Below, one piece after another: positions 1-19,673 of a stretch of DNA of 64,000 nucleotides. The translations under genes were made by a program, and so were the position numbers. The notes under the pieces were generated by a model. That model saw nothing but the letters and a program-made list of their open reading frames with translations, was not told the DNA's origin and did no database searches. Every line of letters begins with the position of its first letter. Within the stretch, counting starts at the first letter, position 1. Source of the DNA: Phlegmacium glaucopus (taxonomy: Eukaryota > Basidiomycota > Agaricomycetes > Agaricales > Cortinariaceae); assembly GCA_015039465.1 (NCBI GenBank), contig MU130382.1, positions 849,824-913,823 on the forward strand, written 5' to 3'.

Positions 1-1660
1 TTGAATAACATCTTCCGGGGAGCAAGGAAAATTTGAAGTTATGGAATAAATGAAAATTACGAGACGAACTAAGTAAGGCAGTCGCTTCGCAACGCGCTGT
101 GTCTCTCGTAGCCAAGAGATAAAGAAAAATGAGATGGAACTCACCCATTGGTAGGGACAAGCAGAATTATCGCATCCTATCATCTGTTGGGAAAATGACA
201 TTCAGCCTCCGAGTGAAAAGAAGAAACTTGTGTACGGAATTTGCTTACATCCCCGTAGCTCTGCTTGTGACAGAAGCAGTAGAGCGTGAGGTCTTCTTCA
301 GCGTCGTCTCCTTCGACATCCTCGTCGCCATCGGCATCTGCGTCGAGATCTTCCTCTTCCTGTTGTTGAACACGCACAGCATGCGATTGGCGAGAAAGCC
401 GAGAGCGTGAATGGGTCGTTGCCGTGTGATGCGTTGTAGATGGTATCATAGGAGCTGGGCTTGGTAATTTAATCGACGTAGTGGTTGTTAACCGGCGTTC
501 TTAAAGTTCATGAAAGGTTGTGGTCAGAAAAATGTACGAAAAGATAAAGAACGGGACAGTGATTAGGTCATTGCGGCAAGATGATTCGAGCTTCTTGTCT
601 CCTCGCACTGGCGCTGTATAGATTAAAGGAGCGACTTACTCTTGTTGTAGCCAGGGCCTGAAGCAGCTGGCATAGAATGGATCATATCGGGATTACCTAC
701 ACCAGCAGCGGTGCGCAAACTCTCCCCGATTTGAATTATAGGACTAATTCCTATGACTGAGCCGTCACTGCCAGCATAGCGTTTCGTGCCATGAGGCGAT
801 GATAGCGGTAACTGATGTGCCACATTCGTAAAGACTGGGAGACGACTATCCTCCGGCGATTCTCCTTGAAGGATACGCACCCTAGACAAATCTCCGTCTA
901 GGCGAGCACGGGTGCGCGTGAGAAGTTCAATAATTTGTCGCGCAATAGAAATTTTTTCATTTGAGAGTGCCTCAACCTCAGCGTAAGCAGCAGAGATACG
1001 GCCGGGAAGATGCGCCTTGGAATTTGAGCCATTTGGTGTAGGTGATGCAGTAGCGCTTTTGCTCTGCTCCACGGAGGCTGTTGTACTTATTTGTAGAGAT
1101 GAATATTGCTTCAAAGAAGATTTAATATATTTCGACTGGTCCTTGGCAATATCTTGCTGAATTTCTGTCAAAAGGATGATTATCAGAAAGTAATCAAAAA
1201 TGCGTTCTTGGGACGAGCTTGTGGTGGGCAATAGAAATCACATTGAAGTGTCTATTTCCCTTCGAAACTTATACGATAAACAATGTTTACCTTGACACCG
1301 CTGTTCCTTAAGTTTGATTTCCTGCAATAAGTGTTGGACCTCGTTCGGGAGGTTATCCAAGCCTGTATGCATAGAACATGAGTCTCTGATAAATACATGC
1401 CTCAAGCCAGAAAGGATCTTTGAGCCGATTATCAATTTATTTTCTATACTTTTGAAGTCTTCTCGGAAAGAGAATTATTCCAGGTATATAAATACTCGGT
1501 GGTCAAATTCAAAAGTAAGCGACATGGGAATGATGGATATAATCCATTGTATAACGATGACATCGCTTTGGAAGGAAATAAATCACTAACTGGCAATAAA
1601 TTCTGAAGCGACGCTTGCAGCCTCTTCAAAATTTGGAATAGATGAGGCCGCGATGTTCAT
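1..1660 (-). CDS. ING-family PHD-finger protein (3' end outside window)
   Basis: Chromatin reader of the inhibitor-of-growth family (yeast Yng1/Yng2/Pho23), a subunit of histone acetyltransferase or deacetylase complexes that binds methylated H3K4. Exons read right to left: 1660-1591, 1362-1291, 1164-640, 454-249 and 183-145; the donor at 144 leads to an exon beyond the left edge. The first exons give the ING helix (LDNLPNEVQHLLQEIK), then a long helical stretch including AYAEVEALSNEKI. After a Ser/Gly-rich linker and an acidic run comes the start of the PHD finger: YCFCHKQSYGD, then MIGCDNSACPYQW across an intron. The last zinc ligands are missing only because the window stops. Exon phases agree at every junction. 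Which ING paralogue it is (NuA4 or Rpd3 type) cannot be decided here. It is divergent from NOP14. Confidence 0.9.
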
Positions 1661-2016
1661 TGTCAAATTCCAAGTACCGCCACACTTGGATATGATGTTG
1701 AGAAGTCAAGTCACGATAATAACTAAGCCTCTAAGATAGAAAGCAGAGGATTGCCAAAAAAAGTTTGTGAGATCGTATTGAGAGGTTTATATACCTGTCT
1801 AGTCTTATGATGCTGGAGATAATGATTAGGTGTGGAGGAGAGGTACAAATAAGCATCTTTGTCTCATGCCAATTGTTTACGCGTGCTTGGCCATGATGTC
1901 GATCTTGCCGATGAAATCCCTTTTTCGGAAAGTGAATAATCATTTGTGACGCGTCCAGAATGCCGTGACTTGTCACACAAATTTTCCATTACTGCCCTGA
2001 GGCTGAAGTCCTTTCA
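1661..2016. promoter_or_regulatory. Divergent intergenic region between ING and NOP14
   Basis: These 356 bp separate the start codons of two divergent genes, so the region must hold both promoters. A short minus-strand reading frame covers much of it but has no family similarity that I recognise and no splice support, so I treat it as non-coding. I could not pick out a convincing TATA box or a named factor site. Confidence 0.5.
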
Positions 2017-5000
2017 ATGGCGAAAGGATCCCAGTTGTCTCAACTAAAGGCGGCATTATCGCAAGCTGGTGTTACGGGGCAAAATAAAAGAAAACGTTCT
2101 GTCGCTCCAGAAAAGGACAAGGAGAAAAGAGCAGCGCAACTCGACGAAATTCAACGACGGCTCAATCCTTTCGATGTCAAAGTGACAAAATTAAAGCATG
2201 ATGTAGGCGGTCGTAAATTGAAGGGTATCACAGGAAAACCTGCCCAAAGCAAGCAGGTTGGAATTGAACAGGTATGTAGAGGTCATGGTTATAGAAATCG
2301 GGTGGACAACTCTTACTATTTGATCTCAGCGGAAGAAGACCTTGCTGAAAGAGTATGAAGAGAAGGGCAGAACAGGTGGAATAGTTGACAGACGGTTTGG
2401 TGAAAATGATCCAACGCTGAGCTTGGAAGAGCGAATGTTGGAACGATTTACCAAAGAAAGACAGCGCGCGTCCAAGGGTATTGCGTTCAATCTCGAGGAC
2501 GATGACGACCTTACTCATTATGGCCAGAGTCTGTCAAAATTGGATGGCTTTGATAACGTCGGTCTTCGAATAGATAGCGATGAAGAGGAAACATCAGGTA
2601 CATATTCCTGCTCTGTATATTGATAGTCTACATTATCTAAATTCCTCTCCAGGGCAACTTGGGCGAGAGTTAGTGAGCAAAACGCATTTTGGAGGATTTG
2701 GAGATGAAGAGGAGGACGAAGGGGTGGGTTTCGACCTGCCAAACGTATCGCTTTGATATTTACATCTTTCTAGCCTCCTCGCAAGAAATCAAAAGCTGAA
2801 GTAATGGCAGAGGTCGTCGCCAAAAGCAAAGAGCACAAAGTTTGTCTTTTGAAGGTATTCTCATCTAAAAAGTAGTTCATCTTGTGTTACAGCTGCGTCG
2901 TCAAATGGAACGAGAGCAAGACGACAATATCCGCCACGACTTAGACAACCAATTTGCCGCCCTTCGGGAACTTATATACGCGCCTGACCCATCATCCTCT
3001 GGCAGTAACTCAATACCGCTTGGCACTCGTGAACCAGTTTCTAGATCCGTTACGGATCCGGATGCGGCGTTGTCAACGATCGTAAATGACGACGGTGACT
3101 ATGATCAACACGTCCGTGAGCTTGCATTCGACAAACGGTCAAAGCCCAAAGATAGAACGAAGACCGAGGAAGAATTGGCCTTGGAAGAGAAGGAGGCTTT
3201 AGAGAAGGCGGAGAGAAGGCGTCGGAGACGGATGTTGGGTGAAAACGAAAGCGATAGCGAAGGAGAAGGCACAATGAAAGGAAAACGGAAGACAGGTGCC
3301 GATGATCTTGACGACGACTTTAATGAATGGGACGGGTTGGGAGTAGGTCTTGATCAGACCAATGCTGCACTGTGCGAAGAGGAGGACGCAGAGGAGGACG
3401 GAGAAAGTTCTGACCATGAGTCCTCAGAGGAAGAAGATGCCGAATCAGATGGGTATGAATTTTCACAGAATTCGGATGAATCGAATAAGGAGCATGAAGA
3501 TGTTGTTACTTTGGCGAACCCACCTAAAGGGAAGTCGAAGGGCAAGAAAGTAGCCAAGCAAGAGCTACCCTTTACTTTTCCATGTCCTGGCAGTCATGAA
3601 GAGTTTCTCCAGATCATAGAGGCTGTGGATGATGAAGATGTACCCACTGTCGTTCAGCGTATACGGACCCTTTATCATACAAGCTTGGGTGCGGATAATA
3701 AATTCAAACTCCAGGTATGTGAACGAGTATTTATCGTTGTTGCGATCTCCTCACATCAGGGTGTAGACTTTGGCGGGTGTTTTGATTGATCATGTTCTCT
3801 TCGTTGCTTCACCTCCTTCACCTCGCCTTCGACTCATTACCTCCCTTTTCCCTCACATTCTCGCCATAACCCGGGCTTATCCTATACCTTCAGCACAGTA
3901 TTTCAATCAGAAACTTGCTTTGATGCACAAAAATTTGACCCGAGGGCTTTCCCGAGGAGCACTCCAGCCGGAAGGCAAAACCTGGCCAGGCCTGGCAGAG
4001 CTTTCGTTGCTACGTATGATCGGCCTCGTTTGGCCGACAAGTGACTTGAACCATGCAGTTGTTTCACCTACTAGGACGCTTTTAGGTGCTTATCTTGGTC
4101 TTGGCCGCGTGAGATCATTAAGCGATATAGGCAGCGGGCTTTTCCTTTGTACCCTCTTTTTACAGTTCGAGGCACTTTCTAAACGGCTCGTACCTGAGGC
4201 AATTAATTTTCTCGTTAATTCCGTTCTCCACTTGGCACCCCACCAGTATCAGGAGATCCTCGCTTTACCTGGCTCCTTCCCGTCGCCGGACTTTCGTTCC
4301 GATCTATGTCGCCCTCTGTCTTTGAGTAGGAAAGCACAGAAGGAACTTGTTGCGCAGAAGCCTAATTTATTCAGTCTTCTGACTGCGAGTGACTTAAACG
4401 AGCAATCCAAAGTTGACCTTCTTGGCGTTGCACTCGACCTGCTTGGACAATTTGCGGATATGTACAAAGCTCTTGATGGCTTCATTGAGTTGTATGAGCC
4501 CATTCTAGCCATTCTGGAAAACATCCAATCGAAATACCTTCCAGACGGACAACAGGTGAGCCATTAATTTAGTCTCATGATGATATCTCCACCTTACATA
4601 CCTTTATTAGACTCAGCTATCTAAGCTCATTGACTTGATCTCGCGACTTCTCAAATTTTCTCACCAGGCCCGGAAACCTCTCCGCCTTCAAGCTCATAAA
4701 CCAATCCCTATCCCCACATACATTCCAAAGTTCGAAACAACTTCTTCGAATTACCTTCGTCGCCAAGATCCAGATCACGAAAAGAACCAAGCTTCGAAAT
4801 TACGAAATCAATACAAGCAGGAGAGGAAGGGTGCTATTAGAGAGCTGCGCAAGGATGCGCGATTCTTGGCTGTTGTTGAGCAGAAGAAACAGATTGAGAA
4901 GGATCGCGGCTATAATGAACGCATGCGTCGTGTGTTTGGGTCCATTGAAGGCGAGCGAGCGGAGGAAAAAGCAATGGAAAAAGAAAAATTGAAGGATAAG

Positions 5001-5021
5001 AGACGAGCGGGCAAAAAATGA
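2017..5021 (+). CDS. NOP14: Nucleolar protein 14 (SSU processome / 40S biogenesis)
   Basis: Nop14 is a U3 small-subunit-processome protein needed for 18S rRNA maturation and 40S export, acting in the nucleolus. My model has seven exons: 2017-2271, 2330-2597, 2653-2723, 2774-2839, 2893-3714, 3767-4555 and 4611-5021. They sum to 893 residues in one frame, a normal length for the family. Diagnostic stretches are RRLNPFDVK near residue 50, then RKKTLLKEYEEKG and VDRRFGENDPTLSLEERMLE, which are near-identical to Nop14 homologues. A long acidic D/E-rich middle (about residues 270-370) follows, then a helical C-terminal half. The extreme C-terminus is very basic and coiled (RNQYKQERKGAIRELRKDARF), as in yeast Nop14. 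It lies 160 bp upstream of the ATR-type kinase gene on the same strand. Confidence 0.95.
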
Positions 5022-5180
5022 CCAACCTCTGTCTTCAGCATTGCAATAAATATCATTAGTTCCTGTCATGTGATCTACCATTTTCGCGTCACGTCTGAGT
5101 ATGATTCAAACTTGCATACGCGCTGCTCGTCACTCTGGACTCTGGCGTAGGTCCATGAACGTGTCTGTAAATCGCTTCTG

Positions 5181-13835
<8,655 letters not shown>

Positions 13836-13919
13836 ACGATAATTGAGTGGAACTAAATTTATACAATAGTGTAAACTAATTTTATATTACAACATTTTCG
13901 GTTAACAGAAGCATATCAA

Positions 13920-14860
13920 TCAACCCAATGCATCTACTTCTTTTTGCAATCTCTCTAACTCTTTTTCTCTATCAATGAACATTGTTTGCCAACGATCTTG
14001 TTCTGTTATCACGATTTTGCGAGCTTCCTCCAGTCTCCCCCCCTCTTCTTTCTCCATTGCTGCGGTAAACTCAGGCACACCACCTCTTGAAGCCTCCAAC
14101 GAGCCAGGGTTTGCCAGATTGAAAGGAACAGGCTTGCGGGTTGTCTTTGGCAGCGGGGTGGGTGGATTTTGGGTGAGGATATTGAGGAAGTTTTGATATG
14201 GATCATTGAACACAATCTCATCATACTGCCATGAATGCACAGGTCCAAGTTTGATGGCTACCTCGAGAGGTGGTATCTCCGGTTCTCCGCTTGATGCCCA
14301 AGGATGAAGCTTGAGATGATGATAGATGACCATTGCCTTTTCGCCTGATTCAGGGACAAAGGTAATACGAATTTGGATTTCAAATTCACCCCAACTATTG
14401 TTATGATATGATATGAATCGTCCCCGGTTTCATAACTAACTGTCGTACATACCCTGTTTCTGAAACCTCGAACGGAGGCTTATCAATATCTGAAAGTCAA
14501 GGTTCCAATACGTTCAATTTATTAAAACCCTAGAACGCACTTCGGGATGGATTTGGATAGGTTTCATGCAACTTGAATGTTACTCGCTTTATAAAATAGC
14601 TCAAGTCGTCTGCTCCTCCTACTTCATCAGAGTCAGGTAGAGAGGCAGCACTTCGAACTGCGACCGTCCATCTGTGAGTATGATCAGGCGACGCGAGACC
14701 TTCGCGTTCTTTTGGGGTCAAAACTGTTGCAGTATTGCCAAATATGATAGGGCGAAATATGCTGAGACCCTATAAAGAAAGCATAACCTGAGAAATAAGA
14801 AAGAATAAGATAATTTGGGCGTACTCTGACGCGGACGCGTTCATTGTTTGTGGCTGCCAT
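13920..14860 (-). CDS. YAF9: YEATS-domain protein Yaf9 (NuA4/SWR1 subunit)
   Basis: Histone-acyl-lysine reader shared by the NuA4 acetyltransferase and the SWR1 H2A.Z exchanger. Four exons (14860-14825, 14769-14541, 14489-14453, 14394-13920) give 258 residues; the first exon encodes only 12 residues. The YEATS fold is clear: GLSIFRPIIFGNTATVL, HTHRWTVAVRSA, then DDLSYFIKRVTFKLHETYPN, with the aromatic reader loop in FEVSETGWGEFEIQIRI. The C-terminal third is a coiled coil (KELERLQKEVDALG) as in Yaf9, which favours Yaf9 over Taf14/Sas5, whose C-termini differ. It converges on the ATR-type gene with 84 bp between the stop codons. An ING protein, a potential partner in NuA4, lies 12 kb away. Confidence 0.92.
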
Positions 14861-15154
14861 GATGGTTAACCGGTTCGGACTGGCAAACTCCGCAACCACC
14901 CGTAACAAACAACCTTTCACTTTGAACGCTCATAGAGCCATGGCACTCCTCACCCCCATTTATAACTGTATGTTCTCTGTTATAGATAGGGCTCTGAAAA
15001 ACTCATAGTGCTTCATAGTGCCAAACCACGTCCTGGAGAAACAAAAACTATACCAGGTTAGCAGATTGTCCAATATTTATATCATAATACTCCTCCAAGT
15101 TTTTATAGACCTCGCCGAAACCCATCATGTTGCGTGGACCTCGGTCAGGCCTCT

Positions 15155-15365
15155 ATGTTGGTTAGTATTGCCCTTATTGTAGCGCCATTCTTTCCGTGCT
15201 CAGTTAGCTCTTTAGGTGTATATGGTGCCCTTTTCGTGACTGGAATGGTCTCCACTTTGTTTGGACTGAACGAGTTGTTCCGCGTGCGTACCTGCTCAAC
15301 CTTCTTCCATACGAGAGACTCAAGCTACTTGCTTCATGTATTTGCAGGGCAAAAAAGCCGAATAG
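15155..15365 (+). CDS. Possible tiny membrane protein (C-terminal exons only)
   Basis: Not recognised. An open stretch at 15155-15283, followed by a good donor (GTGCGT) and an acceptor before 15348, joins in frame to a six-codon last exon ending GKKAE-stop. The product is about 48 residues, mostly one or two hydrophobic spans (MLVSIALIVAPFF, then GALFVTGMVSTLFG) and a short basic tail. The frame is open further upstream to about 15106, and an ATG-led stretch at 14938 could be an earlier exon, but I could not join these in phase. It could be a small mitochondrial or ER membrane protein or simply chance; splice plausibility is the main support. Confidence 0.3.
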
Positions 15366-17063
15366 ATTTGCGATCCGGTTTATTATAAACTTTTTTTTAT
15401 TATCTCCAAACGTCCAACTTGCATGTCATAATCTTCGTTTCCAATGAGGACTCAGAGAACACAGTAAAGTTGTTGTTTTTACGGATTGTTTAGAATGTGG
15501 AAGAATCTTGAACCTCGGAATGGGACTTGCAAGGAGAGTAAACCACAATCCAAAAGGAGCGCCGCAGGAAGGTAAATCGTTATATTTTCTACTTCAATTC
15601 GGATTCGAATTTCAAGGCGGGAATGACAACTTTGAGCACAAAAACTTTCATATATCATACCCTAGAGGAGTCACCAAGCCAAGTACATTTCATCTCCATC
15701 TCTCTCGCCATCTTCAGGACCTAGAGCATCATCTGCGCAAGCTGGTGGAGGTTCGCTGTCATCATTGTCATCAACAGGGTCCTCGTAGTGGCCGTGATCC
15801 TCGTCATCTTCGGTTGCCAACAAACCTGTCATCCACGATGCCCCCAACACCTTCGTCATCCTTGCCACCATCTTCAGGATCATCCCCACTCCCAACACCG
15901 CTCTCACTGACATGTCACCTTCATTTCCACGGTTTACATCATCTTTTCTGTCGTCGTAGAGTCTGTGTTCGTCCTCATGGAGTCCATCCTCGTTGCCGGA
16001 CCTGTAGGCCCAGTACCAGTCTCCAGCCGGTTAGGATATGAAGGAACTTATTGGTGGCTTCTCTGGCGTTACTATGCCCTACACTGCCGCCTCGAAATCG
16101 CTTAACATGTCCCGATCGATAAATCTAGTGGATAATGGAAGGAAAGGCTTACACGTTAATATAGGAACACCACCAGTTCTCCTTCATGTTCAAGACGCGC
16201 AAGCGATGGTTCAAGAAGACCTTCCAGGATGCTGAGAATGAGGTAGTCCCGATCCAATGACCCGAGAAACCGGGACACCAGCATCTGGTGCATCCGGGTG
16301 ATCGGCCTGCGCATTTCCAACCCGAAGCGACTTGTCCGATCCGGGTCAGGACCATACCAGCGAAGTTCGAACCCAGAGGAATTAAATGGAGATTGAGCTC
16401 TAGTGTCAAAGATATATACCAGTAGCGGTCTACATCCCGCTCCTTTTCCCGCGAGAGAACCATGATTAGAGTCTTACAAAACGTGAAGCCCTCGAATGAA
16501 ATCCTGTATTAATACCACTGTTTGCGGCCCGCCAATTGTTTTTTATTTTCAGCCAGAGGAGACCGTGGCTGCACCATAGCTGTAACCCTAACCTAGACCG
16601 CCAATCTATTTCTTTCGGTGTTTCATCGAACCCCTTACGACGACGAAACGGTAACCTACGGGTTCATGACAGTAATAGCAGAACCTTCACGAGTCCTTCA
16701 CGACGCCGCCAATAATACGTCTTATTTACAAGCGCGCTGTGTCCAAAAATGCCACACACCGTAACCCTTGCTATATATCGTATATAGTCAGTCGCTGAGC
16801 GCTCACCGCGAAAAATGTTATAGCAACGATGCTATGATATGTAAAACAATAATAAATGTGTGATGTTAATAATTTTTTTGTCCAAGTAATATATTGTCGA
16901 CGAGGGATGCCCGCTCGGCTTCGGAACCCCTCGGTTATCGAGGCTGTGCCCGTTTGATCGCCATAAGGCACACGGCCTCTGATCCCAATTGATGATCTCC
17001 ATGTACCATTCAGACATTATAAAATCTGCGAGCCGAGCTGCAGACGCCGCATCTACCAGCAAT
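15366..17063. other. 1.7-kb region with no supported gene
   Basis: No reading frame here matches a family I know. Between about 15670 and 16020 the minus strand is rich in acidic codons (DDEDHGHYEDPVDDND and similar), but the acidic character jumps between frames, which suggests introns, a simple-sequence effect or a decayed gene. From 16250 to 16400 the DNA is GC-richer than its surroundings with CCGGGT-like words. No terminal repeats or transposase remnants were seen. Confidence 0.4.
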
Positions 17064-18466
17064 ATGTCTGCCTCTGTCATGACCTCTATATCGGAACAAG
17101 ATGAGCATGGAACTCAAGACGATGATTGTCCAGATTACGATGCTGTTGTCAACAAAACGTAATGAAATTTCCCATAGCACGTCTTTCATTTCCTCCGCTA
17201 ACAACCCCAAACTTGTACAGTTCCAACTCGAACGGGATCACGACTATCTCACAGTATTTGACCCCCGATGATGGTAGGATAAAGAGGGCATCCATGGCTA
17301 GTTCTTCCCGACGGGTTCCAAGACCCCTTCCCCGACATGAACGTTACATTTACACATACCGACTGCTGGCTAATGGCACACCAATACACTTTATGATATC
17401 GTGCGCAAATATCCTGCCCTTACATGATACGCCTCATATTAAACCTCTCTCCGCAGCGTTGAACCCGAGTCTGGGAAACCAAGGCCCGGCAAATACGCCT
17501 TTCGTCTCTCGTTCAAAGCAAATGGCATCGAACGATCGTTAGGCGAACCTACTACACGAACACTCAAAGTCGACCCACGACAGTTAAACTTCGTCGTTTT
17601 GTACGTGAACAATCCCGGTTTTTCCCCCAGTTGCGACCCCCCTACTTAATACCGAGTTCTTCAGTATGTTTCCTGGAAAATTAGGCGCACCTACAGGTGC
17701 TTTGTGGTCTCTTCGGGTATGGCTACGCGTGAATAATATCGATCATCGACTTTTCGGCGATGACGACTTATGGGTAGCAAAAGACCCTGACTTCAATGTG
17801 ATTGGAAATGCGTCGTTTCTAAGGCTGAGGAATATGGATGCGGGAGAACAGATATACCACGGTTATGTTGGAAAAGCTTCGGTCATATTTACTGTCAGGT
17901 ATGCTACTTTCAGCTTCGGAGTCTGGTTATTCAGATACGAGTTTTATTTCATAGATTTGAACACGTGAGCAACAAATTATACAAGTACTCGTTGACCTAC
18001 GAGGCGATGGGCGTTGGGGATACGCTTTTTGAAGATTTTAGACTACGGCTGGATGGAGATCCTCGCACGGTGACATTTCTGATATTGTATGTTTTTTTCT
18101 CCTATCAATCAATCATTTGCTCGCTCACTCATAACCATGATTGTGATTGATTATTATTGTAGTACCGTACCCACCACTTCTATGCCAGCAGGTGCCGCTC
18201 ATAAGCTCCAGGTCTGGATCCGTTCCGTTGTCCCATTCTCCGCTTCCGACCCATCGACATCCTACGTGATACCATTCAATGACTCCTACATCTATCAACG
18301 AATATGGAAATGCGACTCATTCAAGATTGGAGGACGACTAGATTTTGAATCTCTAGGCGCCAAGATGATCATGGGCTTCTCGACGTCAGTACCAGAAACA
18401 GTTGTAATGCCGAACTCTCCTGTGGATCTACACAGTCCTGCCCGGAAGAAGGACTACGATCACTGA
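17064..18466 (+). CDS. Hypothetical protein, no recognised domain
   Basis: Not recognised. Six exons (17064-17158, 17221-17400, 17457-17600, 17665-17898, 17955-18086, 18163-18466) have consistent phases and sum to 362 residues, so the gene is likely real although no family motif is visible. The N-terminus is acidic and disordered, followed by an Arg-rich segment (SSSRRVPRPLPRHERY). From about residue 95 the chain alternates beta-like hydrophobic segments (RTLKVDPRQLNFVVF, ALWSLRVWLRVNNIDHRLF, AHKLQVWIRSVVPF), suggesting a beta-sandwich. There is no signal peptide or membrane segment, so a cytosolic or nuclear protein is expected. It converges on the DsbA-like gene. Confidence 0.6.
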
Positions 18467-18850
18467 TCGCTATTAGTCTACTTCCGACTTTTACTACTTG
18501 CATGGGATCTGTATGAACATAGGATACATTTTTACGAATTGGTTTGCTCTGTACATTTTTCATTTCTTTTACACTGGTGTAACAACAGTTTGTACTTCGT
18601 ACGTATTGATAACAATAATAAAAATCTGATACCAACCCTGCACTATACCGCAACTTTCTGTTCGAAGAAAACAGCCCAATCTTTCTGATCCCATCCGCTT
18701 GATATCTCAAAGTCATCCCACCGGACGGTGGGTGATACGTGGACGAAATTCAGTCTAGAATACTTGACTAAATGATGGGATATAAATATCTGGAAGGGAT
18801 GAAATATTTGATGATCTTAGGACATATACTATTGTATTTAAGATCATCCG
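18467..18850. other. Convergent 3' intergenic region
   Basis: This 384-bp AT-rich spacer lies between the stop codons of two convergent genes. It contains AATAAT/AATAAA-like words compatible with 3' end processing around 18610-18625. No gene is seen. Confidence 0.4.
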
Positions 18851-19519
18851 TCACTCCGGTTCCCCATTCGGAGATCCTTTAAGTGTGAGGAGATCCTTGA
18901 ACTCTGCGAGAGCGTTGGATGAAAGCACGTTCGAAGCAAGTTGCGCCAGTTTTTCTCGGATTTGACGAGGTGATAAATCTTGAGATGGGATGTCGAAGTA
19001 ATCCTCTTGTTGCTTGAACAACTTTATTGTTGATCTATTAATAAATGAGATGAATTAGAGTGTGGGTCGGACTAACTTCAAGGCTGAATCGCCAGAAGTT
19101 CTCCGGAGATACACGGAAAACCTGTGAAAAGGAAGTAAATTTGGAAAGTGAGTGTGAGTCAGAGAGATGCGGTTGACAACTTACAGCAAGGCCAGCTTCA
19201 TGTGTAAGAGTAGACGAAGCGTGCCAAGGCTGCACTTGGGGCCTGAATATGACTTTGACCTTTCCTTCATATTTGCCGCCTGGACCCAAGAGAGGCTTGA
19301 GGATGGTCTCGATCTTATTGGCCATTTGAGCACTGAATGACCCAAAATGTCATATCGGTTTGGCTATCTTATACATTCATGAGAGTAGATCAAACCTAAA
19401 TGGACAGACATAGTCCACTGTTATAGACGTTTTGGTTAGCCTGAAGCGATCTTTTCAAAAAGAGTGTGAGGTGCGTAATACGGTCCTATGATCACTTGGG
19501 GAGACGGTTGAAGGGCCAT
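18851..19519 (-). CDS. DsbA-like thioredoxin-fold protein
   Basis: Thioredoxin-fold protein of the DSBA/2-hydroxychromene-isomerase-like fungal group; the substrate is unknown. Five exons in my model (19519-19482, 19440-19396, 19332-19185, 19121-19077, 19021-18851) give 148 residues. The family signature is TVDYVCPFSAQMANKI, then KVKVIFRPQVQPWHASSTL with the cis-Pro region, ENFWRFSLELFKQQEDYFD, and a C-terminal helix (LSPRQIREKLAQLAS). The position of the catalytic CxxC is C-P-F-S, so the second Cys is Ser. The first intron is only 41 nt, and without it MALQPSPQVIIGP cannot be joined to LTKTSITVDYVCPF, so the 5' end is the weakest part. It is divergent from the PCI gene across 154 bp. Confidence 0.75.
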
Positions 19520-19673
19520 GATTGTAAGTCTCGATGAAGTCATAAGGCATCTGAGCCACGTGACTGCGATCTTGCCAAACAATATCAAATTCAATCGACC
19601 GCGGATCAACCTCACATAGGAAGATTCAGTAAGTTATCATTACATTTTCTAACGCTCTGTTTTCAGTGTCAAA

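Noticed and set aside
16575..16600. Telomere-like TAACCCTAACC
   Set aside because: Only about one and a half repeat units, internal to a chromosome; expected by chance.
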